Positions 7,536 to 16,183 of a stretch of 64,000 bases of DNA are shown here, in pieces. The notes under the pieces were generated by a model. That model had not been told where the DNA came from. It saw only the letters and a list, made by a program, of their open reading frames with translations, and ran no database searches. Both the position numbers and the translations under genes were made by a program. Source of the stretch: an uncultured delta proteobacterium (lineage in GTDB: Bacteria > Desulfobacterota > Desulfobulbia > Desulfobulbales > Desulfocapsaceae); the NCBI GenBank assembly GCA_903875445.1, contig CAIQWD010000108.1, positions 1 to 64,000 on the forward strand. Reading direction: 5' to 3'. The number at the start of each line of letters is the position of its first letter. Position 1 is the first letter of the stretch.

Positions 7536-9746
7536 TTAGGCCTGCCGTGGCCCGGTCAGCCAAGCCCTGAACTCATCCACGGATCGACCGCTGTCAGAGA
7601 CAATGCCCGGATTATAGAAGGGATTGCCGCGATGCAGCACATCAAACCACTTGTGCTGGAACCGGGCCTTTTCCTCTTGCAGGGCGGTCGATGACCATTG
7701 TCGGTGGCGTATGATGCTCCGGGCGTTGGTAGTTGCTTTGCAGTACGGGGTATAAATGTTCTTTTTGCCTTGTTGATGCAAACTGAAGGAGAAATCGATA
7801 AAGGCAAAAAGAAACGGGAACTGCCTTGCATGAAAGCCGTCGGCGGCAAGAAGAAGCTCCCGGCGCACAAGCGTGAGGTCACTGCCTACGCCGAGAACTT
7901 CCTGCGGGCAAAGCCCGATGTTCAGCAGCACGGAACAGTCGGTGAGAAAGCGGGCGTAATACAAGGGGGAAGTGATATTGCAGTCGGCAATGGGGGTGAC
8001 GGTGAGCGCATCTTCAGCTGGATATTCTATTTGCCCGCCGACCATGCCGACCTCTGGGGATTGACCATATTCGACAAGTGCCGCCAACCAATGATCGCTT
8101 GTAATATCCAGGTCACCGTTGACCAAGGCGACAAGCTCGCCATGGATGTCGGGAAGGGCCGAGTGGAGTTTTGCTGCGAACCCCTGACCCTCCGGGAAAA
8201 TCCGGTAAGTGGCAACGATCCCGGTGGCTTGGGCCAATGCCTCGATCAGGGCGTCTGAAGGATGCGTGGCCATCAGGAGGACCACCTGCCATACCTTGTG
8301 CCCGGAGGCTGCAAGGAGTTTGGTCAACCAGTCAAGGATTTCCTCCTCCGACCGCTCCCAGTTTACCACCAGGGTGACTGAAACTTCCCTCATAATGGCC
8401 CTCTTGGCGCGGTAAAAAAATTTCCAGTCGGTAAAGAGAGTTTCGCCGCGTATTTCCCTGCGAGCCAAGGCACCTGCGACACTTTGTCGGCCGGCTTCAT
8501 CGGCGTAGCTTTTCTGGTTGTGATTGGTGCTGGTTGAGGTCGGCAAAGCCCGCCAATGATAGAGTACCTCGGGGATATGGATAATGGCAGTGGCTTTCTC
8601 GGAGAGCTTGAGGAAGAGGTCGAGATCCTGGGCGCCGTTCAGTTCACCGGCACAGCCGCCGACCTTCTCGTACAACGCTTTGGAAGTTAGCACGCAATGG
8701 GTGATATAGTTGTGACAGAGCAACAGTTCACTGTTGAAATCCGGTTTGCGGAAAACGCTGAGTTGTCGTCCGTCGGTCCCTATTAGATCTTCGTCGCTGT
8801 AGTACAGGTCGGCGGGTTGGTTGTTGATTCGCTTGACAAAATACTGCAGAGCTTCCGTTGCCAGTTCGTCATCGTTGTCGAGAAAGGCCAGATAGCTGCC
8901 GCCGGCAAGCCCTGCGGCGGCATTGGTTGCCGCTGAAATGCCGGAGTTTTTGGCCAGGCAGACAACTTTGATTCTTGGGTCGGATGCGGCCCAACAGGTG
9001 AGAAGGAGTCGAATTTCCGGGTTCGTGCTGCAATCATCGGCGAGGCAAAGCTCCCAGTGCGGGTAGGATTGATAGAGTACCGAACGGATGCAAGTGTTGA
9101 GATGGGCGATTTCGACGTTATACACCGGCATCAGTACGGAGATAACCGGCTTTTCTGGTAATTCCGCGACATCATTATTGGGATACAGGTGTTTCTTAAG
9201 ACCGAATTCGAGAAAATGTTTCAGCGGGGATGTTGGCTCCGGCCATTCGCCGAGATAGGTTCGGCGATAAAAAATCGGATCGAACCAGGCACAGGGCTGC
9301 CGGTCTTCCGGCAATGCATGGGTGAGGTAATGGGCGAAGAGATCTTCGCAATCGGCAACCTCGTATTTTTTTTGGTAAAAAGCGGCGTCAAACAGCGGGC
9401 AAGGGCTTTTTTTTTCGCGACAACCAAATTTAAAAAAGAGGTAATGGCTTATTGCGTCATAACCAAGCTCGCGGATGGCTGGGGTTTTGTCGAGATACCA
9501 ATCGGTGTCGAAGAAGACGCTTGGCCTGCGGTTATTTGCCAACCCTACGCTTAAGAAGTGTTTGTAAGCCTTAGCCGGAGAGGCGGCGTATTTGGCGGCA
9601 TCAGGATATTCCCGGCAATAGTATTGCGGGTCGAAAAGGCCGGATTCCTTGAGCACGCGAGTGGGAGAGATAATAAGGCGGTACTTAATACTTCTGAGTA
9701 GCCGGTGCTTAATAGGTCTGAGAAAATTGCGGATTCGGGTGCGCAT
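7536..9746 (-). CDS. Multidomain family 2 glycosyltransferase
   Basis: About 736 residues from the ATG at 9746, which has GGAAAG nine bases upstream; the longer frame to 9896 would run into the preceding gene. The N-terminal ~190 residues contain four imperfect repeats built around FD-x-x-[FWY]-Y (at ~38, 79, 119, 155). A GT-A glycosyltransferase domain follows (PVISVLMPVYN at ~200, DNDDE nucleotide-sugar/metal motif at ~290). A second, less conserved GT2-like domain covers ~455-680 (ALVNGDLD in place of the usual DxD region). Such proteins transfer sugars during surface polysaccharide synthesis. No polysaccharide gene cluster surrounds it; the upstream neighbour on the same strand is the ModF-like gene. 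Confidence 0.9.
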   Translation of the reverse strand: MRTRIRNFLRPIKHRLLRSIKYRLIISPTRVLKESGLFDPQYYCREYPDAAKYAASPAKAYKHFLSVGLANNRRPSVFFDTDWYLDKTPAIRELGYDAISHYLFFKFGCREKKSPCPLFDAAFYQKKYEVADCEDLFAHYLTHALPEDRQPCAWFDPIFYRRTYLGEWPEPTSPLKHFLEFGLKKHLYPNNDVAELPEKPVISVLMPVYNVEIAHLNTCIRSVLYQSYPHWELCLADDCSTNPEIRLLLTCWAASDPRIKVVCLAKNSGISAATNAAAGLAGGSYLAFLDNDDELATEALQYFVKRINNQPADLYYSDEDLIGTDGRQLSVFRKPDFNSELLLCHNYITHCVLTSKALYEKVGGCAGELNGAQDLDLFLKLSEKATAIIHIPEVLYHWRALPTSTSTNHNQKSYADEAGRQSVAGALARREIRGETLFTDWKFFYRAKRAIMREVSVTLVVNWERSEEEILDWLTKLLAASGHKVWQVVLLMATHPSDALIEALAQATGIVATYRIFPEGQGFAAKLHSALPDIHGELVALVNGDLDITSDHWLAALVEYGQSPEVGMVGGQIEYPAEDALTVTPIADCNITSPLYYARFLTDCSVLLNIGLCPQEVLGVGSDLTLVRRELLLAADGFHARQFPFLFAFIDFSFSLHQQGKKNIYTPYCKATTNARSIIRHRQWSSTALQEEKARFQHKWFDVLHRGNPFYNPGIVSDSGRSVDEFRAWLTGPRQA

Positions 9747-9807
9747 CGATAGATACTTTCCGGTAATAGAATAACAGTTAGGGGGGTGCGAGACGGCCAT
9801 TGTACCA

Positions 9808-11199
9808 TCAAGGCGCATAAGCGTCGAGGCGGATTTGCCGGCGGAAAAAAGGTCGGTATTCGTCTTTGCGGTGGCTGACAAAGAGAAGGGTGGCAAGGTT
9901 TCGGGTGGCTACCTCCTCAAGGAGATCGAGAAGGGTATTGCGGTTGCCGTCGTCCAGGCCCTGGGTCGGTTCATCGAGGATGAGGAGTTTTGGACGTTTT
10001 ATCAGGGCCCGAGCAATGAGTACTTGGCGCTGTTCGGCAAAGCTCAAGCGGCGAAACGGGACGTCGGCTTTGGCGCTCAGATCTATCCAGGCGAGCCATT
10101 GCCCGGCGGTTTTCCTCTCGCTGCTCGTCGCCTTGTGATACAGGCCGATCGAATCATAGAGGCCGGAGAGGACCACCTGGAGAGCACTGCCGGGGATGCG
10201 GTGTTCGCGGTGCAGGGTCGGCGAGACGATACCCATGTGCCTTTTAATCGCCCAGATGGATTCTCCGGAACCTCTCTTTTTGCCGAAGATGCGGAGATCA
10301 TTGGCGTAGCATTTTGGGTTGTCGCCGGTGATTATCTCAAGAAGGGTCGACTTGCCGCAACCGTTCGGGCCGGTGACGAGGGTGTGGTCGCCGGTTTGGA
10401 GTGTCAGGTTGAGGCCGGCGAATAATTTCTTCTCGCCATATCCGGCAAAACCGTCGCGAAGAAAGACCAGTTCTTCGCTTTGTTCGCTGCCTTCGGCAGG
10501 CGACTGGAGAAAGGGAGCGGTGATCGGGGTATGATTCGTCCCGCCGGTGGTCATGGCCCTATCGCTTTTGCGCAGCACTTGATCTTTCGGGCCGGCACAA
10601 ACGAGGTGTCCGCTTTTGATAATGGCCAAGTGGCTTGTCCAGGTGGGGATATCGCAGCGGTTATTGACGCTTATCACAACTTCAATGCCGCGGTCGGGCA
10701 GGCCGGCGAGGAGGTAGTTCAATTCATTACAACTCTCTTCGTCAAGCCCGTCGTAGGGGTTCTGCAGTACCAGGGTGGTTGTGCCGCCCGTTAGCTCGCG
10801 CAGCAGCAGAAGTTTTCTTGCCTGTCCGGAGCTGAGCTGGCGATATCCGAGGTCAAGACAATCGGCCAGGGCGAAGGCGCGCAACAGGTCGAGGTGTGCC
10901 TCGTAGTTCGGCAGAAACTCACGAACCAGGGTGCCTGGATCGGTTCTATCGAGGAAGTCGCTGTCGTCATTGCGGATTTCGCTCTCAAACACGTTCTGTT
11001 GGGCGCGAAATGAGAGGATGCCAGGGTTTTCGGGGAGATCGAGGCATTTCGCATGGTAGTGTGTCAGTTTTCCGGACAGCAGGTCGATAAAGCGGTCGAT
11101 GCCGGAGTGGTTCTCACCGAAAATACACCAGGATTGACCGGGAGTGGTGGTGAAGTGGTCGATAACCAGCTCTTGGTGTTGAAAGTTTTTAATGTTCAT
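9808..11199 (-). CDS. modF: ModF-like protein with two ABC ATPase domains, first domain degenerate
   Basis: 463 residues in two tandem nucleotide-binding domains and no membrane part. Domain 2 has Walker A GPNGCGKS (277-284), the ModF-typical run GDNPKCYANDLRIFGKKRGSG, a variant signature LSFAEQ (385-390) and Walker B LLILDE (405-410). Domain 1 keeps the signature LSSGQ (122-126), but its Walker A reads GENHSGID (28-35) with Ile for the catalytic Lys, and its Walker B ends LVLQNP with Gln/Asn for Asp/Glu, so it probably cannot hydrolyse ATP. The resemblance to E. coli ModF is strong from memory. ModF's function is unclear even there. The glycosyltransferase follows 61 bases downstream and may be co-transcribed. 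Confidence 0.85.
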   Translation of the reverse strand: MNIKNFQHQELVIDHFTTTPGQSWCIFGENHSGIDRFIDLLSGKLTHYHAKCLDLPENPGILSFRAQQNVFESEIRNDDSDFLDRTDPGTLVREFLPNYEAHLDLLRAFALADCLDLGYRQLSSGQARKLLLLRELTGGTTTLVLQNPYDGLDEESCNELNYLLAGLPDRGIEVVISVNNRCDIPTWTSHLAIIKSGHLVCAGPKDQVLRKSDRAMTTGGTNHTPITAPFLQSPAEGSEQSEELVFLRDGFAGYGEKKLFAGLNLTLQTGDHTLVTGPNGCGKSTLLEIITGDNPKCYANDLRIFGKKRGSGESIWAIKRHMGIVSPTLHREHRIPGSALQVVLSGLYDSIGLYHKATSSERKTAGQWLAWIDLSAKADVPFRRLSFAEQRQVLIARALIKRPKLLILDEPTQGLDDGNRNTLLDLLEEVATRNLATLLFVSHRKDEYRPFFRRQIRLDAYAP

Positions 11200-11351
11200 T
11201 GCGCCAGCATAGCATGCAAATGGAAAAAAGTAATGAGGGATGCATCTTTTTGCAAGTTGAGAGGGGAAGGCCCCGGTCGCCTGGTGCGTTGACAGCCGGC
11301 ACTTTTTTATGGTAGTTCTTGGCTACGACAACTTTACAAGAGCGGGAGAAA

Positions 11352-12170
11352 ATGAAGATGGCCCTGGTTTTTCAGATAGTGCTCTACCTGGTGATTTTCT
11401 ATATCTTTTGTGCGCTGTTCATGTATCTGCGCCAGGATTCTTTTATTTTCTACCCGACCGCCGCTCGGCATGCGAGCCATACTTATGACAAGGTCGTCGA
11501 TTACCATCTTGAGCGTGGCTCGGTGGACCTCCGCGGCTGGTTGGTCAACCCCGGATTTGCGCGCCAGAAACTCCTTATCTACTACGGTGGAAACGCCGAG
11601 GATGTCTTTTTCAATATTGAGGAATATCAAGGGATTCAGGCGGCGACCCTGTTTGTCGCCTATCGGGGATACGGGCCAAGCAGCGGCAAGCCCGGCGAGG
11701 TGGAATTGTTTGCCGACGCCCTGGCGGTGCTCGACGATATCGCCCGCACCACGGCAGCGCAAGAGATCTATCTTATCGGCCGCAGCCTGGGCACAGGGGT
11801 GGCCTGCTATGTTGCCGCGCACCGGCCAGTCCAGGGGGCTATTCTGATAACTCCCTATGATAGCCTTGAAAATGTTGCCCGATCGCATTATCCGTGGCTG
11901 CCGATAGGACAGCTCCTGAAACATCGCTTTGTTTCGCTTGCTTTGCTGCCCCTTATCCGTTGTCCTCTCTTGGTGCTCTATGCCGGCCGGGACAGGGTTG
12001 TTCCGCCGGAACGGACGGAAAATCTCATCCGTCATATGCCGGGTGAAAAAGAGGTCGTCTTTATTGCCGAGGCGGACCACGGAACTATTGAAATGTACCC
12101 CGAGTACTGGCCGGCTGTGCTCCGTTTCCTCAACCGGCGAACCTCGCAGGGGCAAGAAGGGGAACGATGA
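11352..12170 (+). CDS. Membrane-anchored alpha/beta hydrolase
   Basis: About 272 residues: an N-terminal transmembrane anchor (~5-26), then an alpha/beta hydrolase fold. The nucleophile elbow is GRSLG (Ser145), the acid is likely Asp214 in AGRDRVV, and the His is His243 in ADHGTIE; YYGGN (~78-82) would supply the oxyanion hole. This order matches the YqjL/BEM46-like group of anchored hydrolases. The substrate is unknown. ATG 11352 or 11358 is favoured over the TTG at 11319, because a GGGAG site lies just upstream. It is divergent from the modF-like gene and convergent with yciA. Confidence 0.87.
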   Translation: MKMALVFQIVLYLVIFYIFCALFMYLRQDSFIFYPTAARHASHTYDKVVDYHLERGSVDLRGWLVNPGFARQKLLIYYGGNAEDVFFNIEEYQGIQAATLFVAYRGYGPSSGKPGEVELFADALAVLDDIARTTAAQEIYLIGRSLGTGVACYVAAHRPVQGAILITPYDSLENVARSHYPWLPIGQLLKHRFVSLALLPLIRCPLLVLYAGRDRVVPPERTENLIRHMPGEKEVVFIAEADHGTIEMYPEYWPAVLRFLNRRTSQGQEGER

Positions 12171-12185
12171 TGGCCTCGCACTCTG

Positions 12186-12596
12186 TCAGACGCAGCAATT
12201 ACGGTTGATCACCTGCTTTTTCCCTTCCCGGTCCACCGCCACATAGGTGAAAGCGGCCTTGGTCACCTGCAGTTCCGGAGTCTCACCGACAGGTTTGTCA
12301 AGGGCCGGTTTGACCCATACCTCCAGATTGATGGTGATCGAGGTGTTGCCGATGCGGAGTACCTGGCCATAGCAGCCCACCACATCGCCGACGTGCACCG
12401 GCTTGATGAAGGCAATGGATTCGGCGGCCACGGTTACCACCCGTGCACAGGCGATTTCCCGGGCGAGGATGCCGCCAGCGATGTCCATCTGCGACATGAT
12501 CCAGCCGCCGAAGATATCGCCATGGGGATTGGTGTCGGCCGGCATAGCCAGAGTCCGGAGAATGAGTTTACCCTCGGGACGATTGCTGGTTTCCAT
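12186..12596 (-). CDS. yciA: Acyl-CoA thioesterase YciA
   Basis: 136 residues, single hotdog domain. The core closely follows E. coli YciA: LILRTLAMPADTN, GDIFGGWIMSQMD (catalytic Asp38), ILAREIA, RVVTVA, GDVVGCYG and EVWVKP. YciA hydrolyses short- to long-chain acyl-CoAs in the cytoplasm. The start ATG is preceded by TTGGAGGAAAA on the minus strand, a strong site. The last residues include a CC pair, not needed for catalysis. Family assignment is secure; the physiological substrate is not known. Confidence 0.93.
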   Translation of the reverse strand: METSNRPEGKLILRTLAMPADTNPHGDIFGGWIMSQMDIAGGILAREIACARVVTVAAESIAFIKPVHVGDVVGCYGQVLRIGNTSITINLEVWVKPALDKPVGETPELQVTKAAFTYVAVDREGKKQVINRNCCV

Positions 12597-12833
12597 GAGT
12601 GTTTTCCTCCAAGAATATTCGCGTACGAGTATGAGCAGGTTTTTCTATACAGCCATGTCAAGTCGTTTTCAATGATAAACAAGGAGAACCGGGCGAATGC
12701 CGTTCTCAACGGAGATGAACCCTTGAATTAATAATTCGGTTGGCTATAGTTGAAGAGGCAATGGTGTCCATGGGGCTCAAGGGAAGAGAGTTCCGGAAGC
12801 AAATGTGGAAAGAATATTAAAGGGTGCAAGGTC

Positions 12834-13196
12834 ATGACGGCAGAAAAAAGGCGATTCAGCAGGATTATCTTCAATGTCCGGGCAAGGCTTACCGTGGGCG
12901 AAACGGTTTGTACGGTTGAGCGAATAGTCAATCTCAGCGTTGGCGGCTGTCAACTGGAAATTGATACGCACCTGCAGCCAGGGGAACCCTGCAAATTCAC
13001 GATTTTTTTACCGCGAATGGGACCTGGAGTTGATGTTTTCGGGGAAATTGTTCGTGCCGGCAAGGGTGAGACAAGCCTCAAATTCACCAGGGTCGATCCG
13101 GAGAATCTTTTTCACCTCCAGAATATTATCCGCTATAACGCCGAAGACCCCGACCTGATCGAGGAAGAAATCAAGGTGCATCCCGGCCTTGTCTAA
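12834..13196 (+). CDS. PilZ-domain protein (c-di-GMP receptor)
   Basis: 120 residues, a single PilZ domain. Both c-di-GMP binding elements are visible: the basic RxxxR segment (K5-R6-R7-F8-S9-R10) and the NLSVGG motif (33-38, matching D/N-x-S-x-x-G). No other domain is attached, so it probably works as a ligand-dependent partner protein. The ATG at 12834 is chosen because the PilZ domain begins there and AAGG lies upstream; the in-frame start at 12750 adds residues with no family support. The window also encodes a diguanylate cyclase (33825-35054), but no target can be named. Confidence 0.88.
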   Translation: MTAEKRRFSRIIFNVRARLTVGETVCTVERIVNLSVGGCQLEIDTHLQPGEPCKFTIFLPRMGPGVDVFGEIVRAGKGETSLKFTRVDPENLFHLQNIIRYNAEDPDLIEEEIKVHPGLV

Positions 13197-13237
13197 CTTT
13201 CGTCTTTCCAGGGCAGGCGAGGAGTAGTGGTTTTTGA

Positions 13238-14179
13238 ATGACACACCTTCGAGCCGTTTCCCTGATGATTCTGGTAACCCTCCTTTGGAGCATGGCCGGC
13301 GTGGTAACGCGGCTTCTCGATTCGGCTCCGAGTTTTGAGGTTACTTTCTGGCGCAGTACCTTTAACGCCTTGGCCTTGGCAGTGGCCTTGACGCTGCTTC
13401 GCGGCATCGGTTTGTGGCGCAGGTTGCTGTATTCTCCACGAGTTATCTGGTTTTCCGGGATATGCTGGGCCATCATGTTCACTGCTTTCATGGTGGCAAT
13501 CACCCTGACCACAGTGGCCAATGTTCTCATCACCCTCGCTGTCGGACCACTCGTCACGGCACTTTTCGCGCATCTTTTTCTCCATCACCGACTGCCGCCG
13601 GCGACGTGGCTCGCGATTGCCGGGGCAAGTCTTGGAATCGTTTGGATGTTTTGTCAGGATGGGGGTGGGGGAATTGCCCTGATCGGCACTTTGGTGGCCC
13701 TGGCGGTGCCGCTGGCGGGAGCGGCTAATTTCACCATTTTGCAGCATGTCGGCATGAACCGGGGCAAGGTGATTGCCGCCGGAGAAAAGCAGGCTCTCGA
13801 CATGTTGCCGGCGGTATTGATCGGGGCAACACTATCAGCCCTGGCAATGTTGCCGCTGTCCTGGCCATTTCAGGCATCAACCCATGACCTCTGCCTGCTG
13901 TCGTACCTCGGGATCTTTCAGCTTGCTCTCCCCTGTCTTTTGGTGGTTCGTCTCAGTCGCGAGCTGCCGGCGCCTGAACTCATACTGCTTGCTCAATTGG
14001 AGGTCGTCTTCGGGGTGACATGGGCGTGGTTATGGGCCGGGGAGCAACCCTCCATGAATACTTTGAGCGGCGGCCTGCTGGTGCTTGGAGCGCTTGTTGC
14101 CAATGAACTGGTCAGGATTTTTCATGCACGTACGGCAAAAATATGTCAGAGGAGAAATCTCTTCAGGAGGAGTATATGA
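13238..14179 (+). CDS. EamA/DMT-family permease (1 of 3 in the window)
   Basis: 313 residues with about ten predicted transmembrane segments arranged as two EamA repeats. Family hallmarks include LLWSMAGVVTRLL near the N-terminus and the FWR-x-x-x-N motif after helix 2. Members of this family export or import metabolites such as amino acids; the substrate cannot be inferred. A GAGGAG site lies about 13 bases upstream. The 3' end overlaps the next gene by 4 bases (stop at 14179, next start 14176), indicating translational coupling to the heme-b membrane protein. Confidence 0.9.
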   Translation: MTHLRAVSLMILVTLLWSMAGVVTRLLDSAPSFEVTFWRSTFNALALAVALTLLRGIGLWRRLLYSPRVIWFSGICWAIMFTAFMVAITLTTVANVLITLAVGPLVTALFAHLFLHHRLPPATWLAIAGASLGIVWMFCQDGGGGIALIGTLVALAVPLAGAANFTILQHVGMNRGKVIAAGEKQALDMLPAVLIGATLSALAMLPLSWPFQASTHDLCLLSYLGIFQLALPCLLVVRLSRELPAPELILLAQLEVVFGVTWAWLWAGEQPSMNTLSGGLLVLGALVANELVRIFHARTAKICQRRNLFRRSI

Positions 14180-14853
14180 CGGTAAATAATGCAAGCGACA
14201 ACACAGGGAAAACGATGAAACAACGAGTGTCGAGATTTTTTTTGATCGGCTTTGCCGTTGTCGGTATCGCTTGCACCTTGACCATACCCTTTGTCTATGA
14301 ATCCCAGACCCTGTGGTACAAGGTGGGAGTGGATAAGACCTTTCTCCGGGCAGGACAGCTCCTTGGCCTCCTCGCCTTGATATCCCTCATCGTCCAGATT
14401 TTTTTCGGTTCACGGGGCAAGGTTCTGGAAGAAACGTTTGGAGTCGCGGCTCTCATGGCTTGGCACCGAGCCAACGGCATTCTCCTCTGTTGCCTGGTGA
14501 GCTTGCATATCGCTCTCGTGCTCGTTCCGGAAGGCATTGCCAATCTGCCGATAGGCGTAAAACACTGGCCGGAGATGGTCGGAGGCGTGCTCTTCCTGGT
14601 GATTTTTTCGCAGGTGATTTCCTCGTTTTTTCGGCAGCAGCTTGGCTTCATCTATAAGCAATGGCGAATGGTTCACAGGGCACTCGGATATCTTGCGCTT
14701 TGTTTGGCAGCGGTACATGTCTTGTTTGTCGCCGATTCTTTTGCCCAAGGTGTGCCGAGAATCGCATTACTGGTTATGCTGGTGACCGTGTTTGCACTGA
14801 TAGCAGTAATTAAGGCTTCGATATTAATAAGAAAAATTAAAGACAGAAGATAG
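14176..14853 (+). CDS. Ferric-reductase-like transmembrane heme b protein without flavin domain
   Basis: 225 residues, about six transmembrane helices. Two pairs of histidines, H97/H111 (WHRAN, LHIAL) and H167/H181 (VHRAL, VHVLF), each 14 residues apart, match the bis-heme ligands of the ferric reductase/NOX membrane domain. The FAD/NADPH domain of full reductases is missing, so electrons would have to come from another protein or quinol. The ATG at 14176 has AGGAGG five bases upstream; an earlier in-frame ATG at 14143 lacks one. The YceI gene follows 132 bases downstream, echoing E. coli where a cytochrome b561-like gene (yceJ) sits beside yceI. Confidence 0.85.
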   Translation: MTVNNASDNTGKTMKQRVSRFFLIGFAVVGIACTLTIPFVYESQTLWYKVGVDKTFLRAGQLLGLLALISLIVQIFFGSRGKVLEETFGVAALMAWHRANGILLCCLVSLHIALVLVPEGIANLPIGVKHWPEMVGGVLFLVIFSQVISSFFRQQLGFIYKQWRMVHRALGYLALCLAAVHVLFVADSFAQGVPRIALLVMLVTVFALIAVIKASILIRKIKDRR

Positions 14854-14985
14854 TTTGGTGTTCAACTTGCATTTTTATTTAAGCTCACTATTTTTATAGC
14901 ACATTTACAGGGTTCTTCGGCAAATTGTCTGGTAAGGCTTGAAGTACCTTGTCTCGGCTCCTAACAACTTTTCAAGGAGGATTTT

Positions 14986-15582
14986 ATGAAAAAACTGAGT
15001 ATTTTTTCTCTCGCCCTGTTCTTTTTTATTGCCGGTGCGCAGCCATTACTGGCAGCAGTGCGCAGCTGGGAATTGGATAAAGCCCATACCAACTTTTATT
15101 TTACCGTCGATCACATTTATTCGAAAATTCGTGGTCATTTCAATGAGTATAGCGGAGAGATCAAATTTGATCCCAAGAACCTTGCCGAGAGTAAATTCTC
15201 GTTCAAGATAGATACGGCATCTGTTGACACCAATGTCGCCAAGCGTGACAAGCATCTGCAGTCGGCGGACTTTTTCGATACCGGCAAATATCCGCAGATG
15301 ACCTTCGAATCGACGAAGATCACCGACGTCGGCAATGGACTCTATGAGGTCCTCGGGAAATTCACCGTCAAGGGAGTAGAATATCAATTACTCCTCCCCT
15401 TGACCCTTGCCGGGATAAAAGATCATCCGGCAGCCAAAGGCAAGGAGGTCATCGGTTTCAACGGTATGGTGACCATTGATCGATTGGCCTATAAAGTCGG
15501 TGACGGCAAACTCTTTGATCTCGGGGTGGTCGGCAAGGACGTGGAAATTCTTGTCAGTATTGAAGCCCTGGCCGATAAGTAG
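14986..15582 (+). CDS. YceI-family periplasmic lipid-binding protein
   Basis: 198 residues with a cleavable signal peptide (hydrophobic ~4-18, cleavage near LLAA at 21-24). The mature part starts SWELDKAHTNFYFTVDHI and contains KRDKHLQSADFFDTGKYPQM and FTVKGV, all typical of YceI lipocalin-like barrels that bind isoprenoid or amphipathic ligands. The SD AAGGAGG is strong. Pairing with a heme b membrane protein just upstream suggests a shared redox or isoprenoid role, an inference from gene order. Confidence 0.93.
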   Translation: MKKLSIFSLALFFFIAGAQPLLAAVRSWELDKAHTNFYFTVDHIYSKIRGHFNEYSGEIKFDPKNLAESKFSFKIDTASVDTNVAKRDKHLQSADFFDTGKYPQMTFESTKITDVGNGLYEVLGKFTVKGVEYQLLLPLTLAGIKDHPAAKGKEVIGFNGMVTIDRLAYKVGDGKLFDLGVVGKDVEILVSIEALADK

Positions 15583-15775
15583 CCGTTGCTACTCCGCCAG
15601 TCAAGGCATTCAGACCCTGCCGGCGGGTGGTGGCGCCATTGACAATCGGCAGAGGTTGCTTAGGGTCTTAAAACAGATATCCGGCGAGTATGATAAACCA
15701 CTTGCCAATATCACCCTGACTGTCAACCGGGATGAATTCTCGGAAGGAATCTGCGTCAAGCTAAGGAGGCTCGTT

Positions 15776-15997
15776 ATGGCCCATACCTGTAAAAATTGTG
15801 GAGCTGTGGCCGATGATCCCGGCCATCTTTGTAATCCATCCGTCGAGGTAATTTCCTGCTCATTTTGCGGGGAGGCTGATGTCGCCGCAACGCATGTTTG
15901 TAAGGAGAAACTTGCGGCGATGAAATTCTCCTGCCAGTCTTGTGGCAGGGTTGCTGCGGAAAGCAGTGATTTGTGTAAACCGTTTGTTATTTCCTGA
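15776..15997 (+). CDS. Small triple-CxxC cysteine-rich protein
   Basis: 73 residues from ATG 15776, seven bases after CTAAGGAGG (an excellent site, which decides the start; the frame is open far upstream). Three tandem units each carry C-x-x-C followed 12-13 residues later by a single Cys: CKNC...HLC, CSFC...HVC, CQSC...DLC, nine cysteines in all. The second and third units share CGxxxVA. Each unit could bind one zinc or iron with an extra ligand such as the flanking His. There is no signal peptide, so it is cytoplasmic. The family is unknown to me. A bidirectional terminator follows. Confidence 0.75.
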   Translation: MAHTCKNCGAVADDPGHLCNPSVEVISCSFCGEADVAATHVCKEKLAAMKFSCQSCGRVAAESSDLCKPFVIS

Positions 15998-16034
15998 GCG
16001 ATATAGTCGCTCTCGGAACACTTTAGTCACTTAC

Positions 16035-16069
16035 AAAAAATCTTCGCACGTTTTTTGCGAAGATTTTTT
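16035..16069. terminator. Bidirectional rho-independent terminator
   Basis: A 14-bp perfect inverted repeat (16035-16048 / 16056-16069) with A-run on the left and T-run on the right. It can stop the cysteine-rich protein transcript from the left and the cobO transcript from the right. Confidence 0.85.
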
Positions 16070-16133
16070 GATAAGCGACTTATACCCCTCAAGGGGGCAC
16101 TGAAAAGAGTCTCTTTTATCGGGGTTCGATAAA

Positions 16134-16166
16134 GGGTCGATTCGCCTGGCGGATCGACCCTTTTTT
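16134..16166 (+). terminator. Second hairpin with T-run between the convergent genes
   Basis: A stem of about 13 bp (16134-16146 with 16148-16160, one G-T pair) is followed by TTTTTT at 16161-16166. It reads as a plus-strand terminator and lies 65 bases beyond the previous one, a back-up stop in front of the convergent cobO gene. Confidence 0.75.
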
Positions 16167-16183
16167 GTTGCCCAGCCGTGCTC

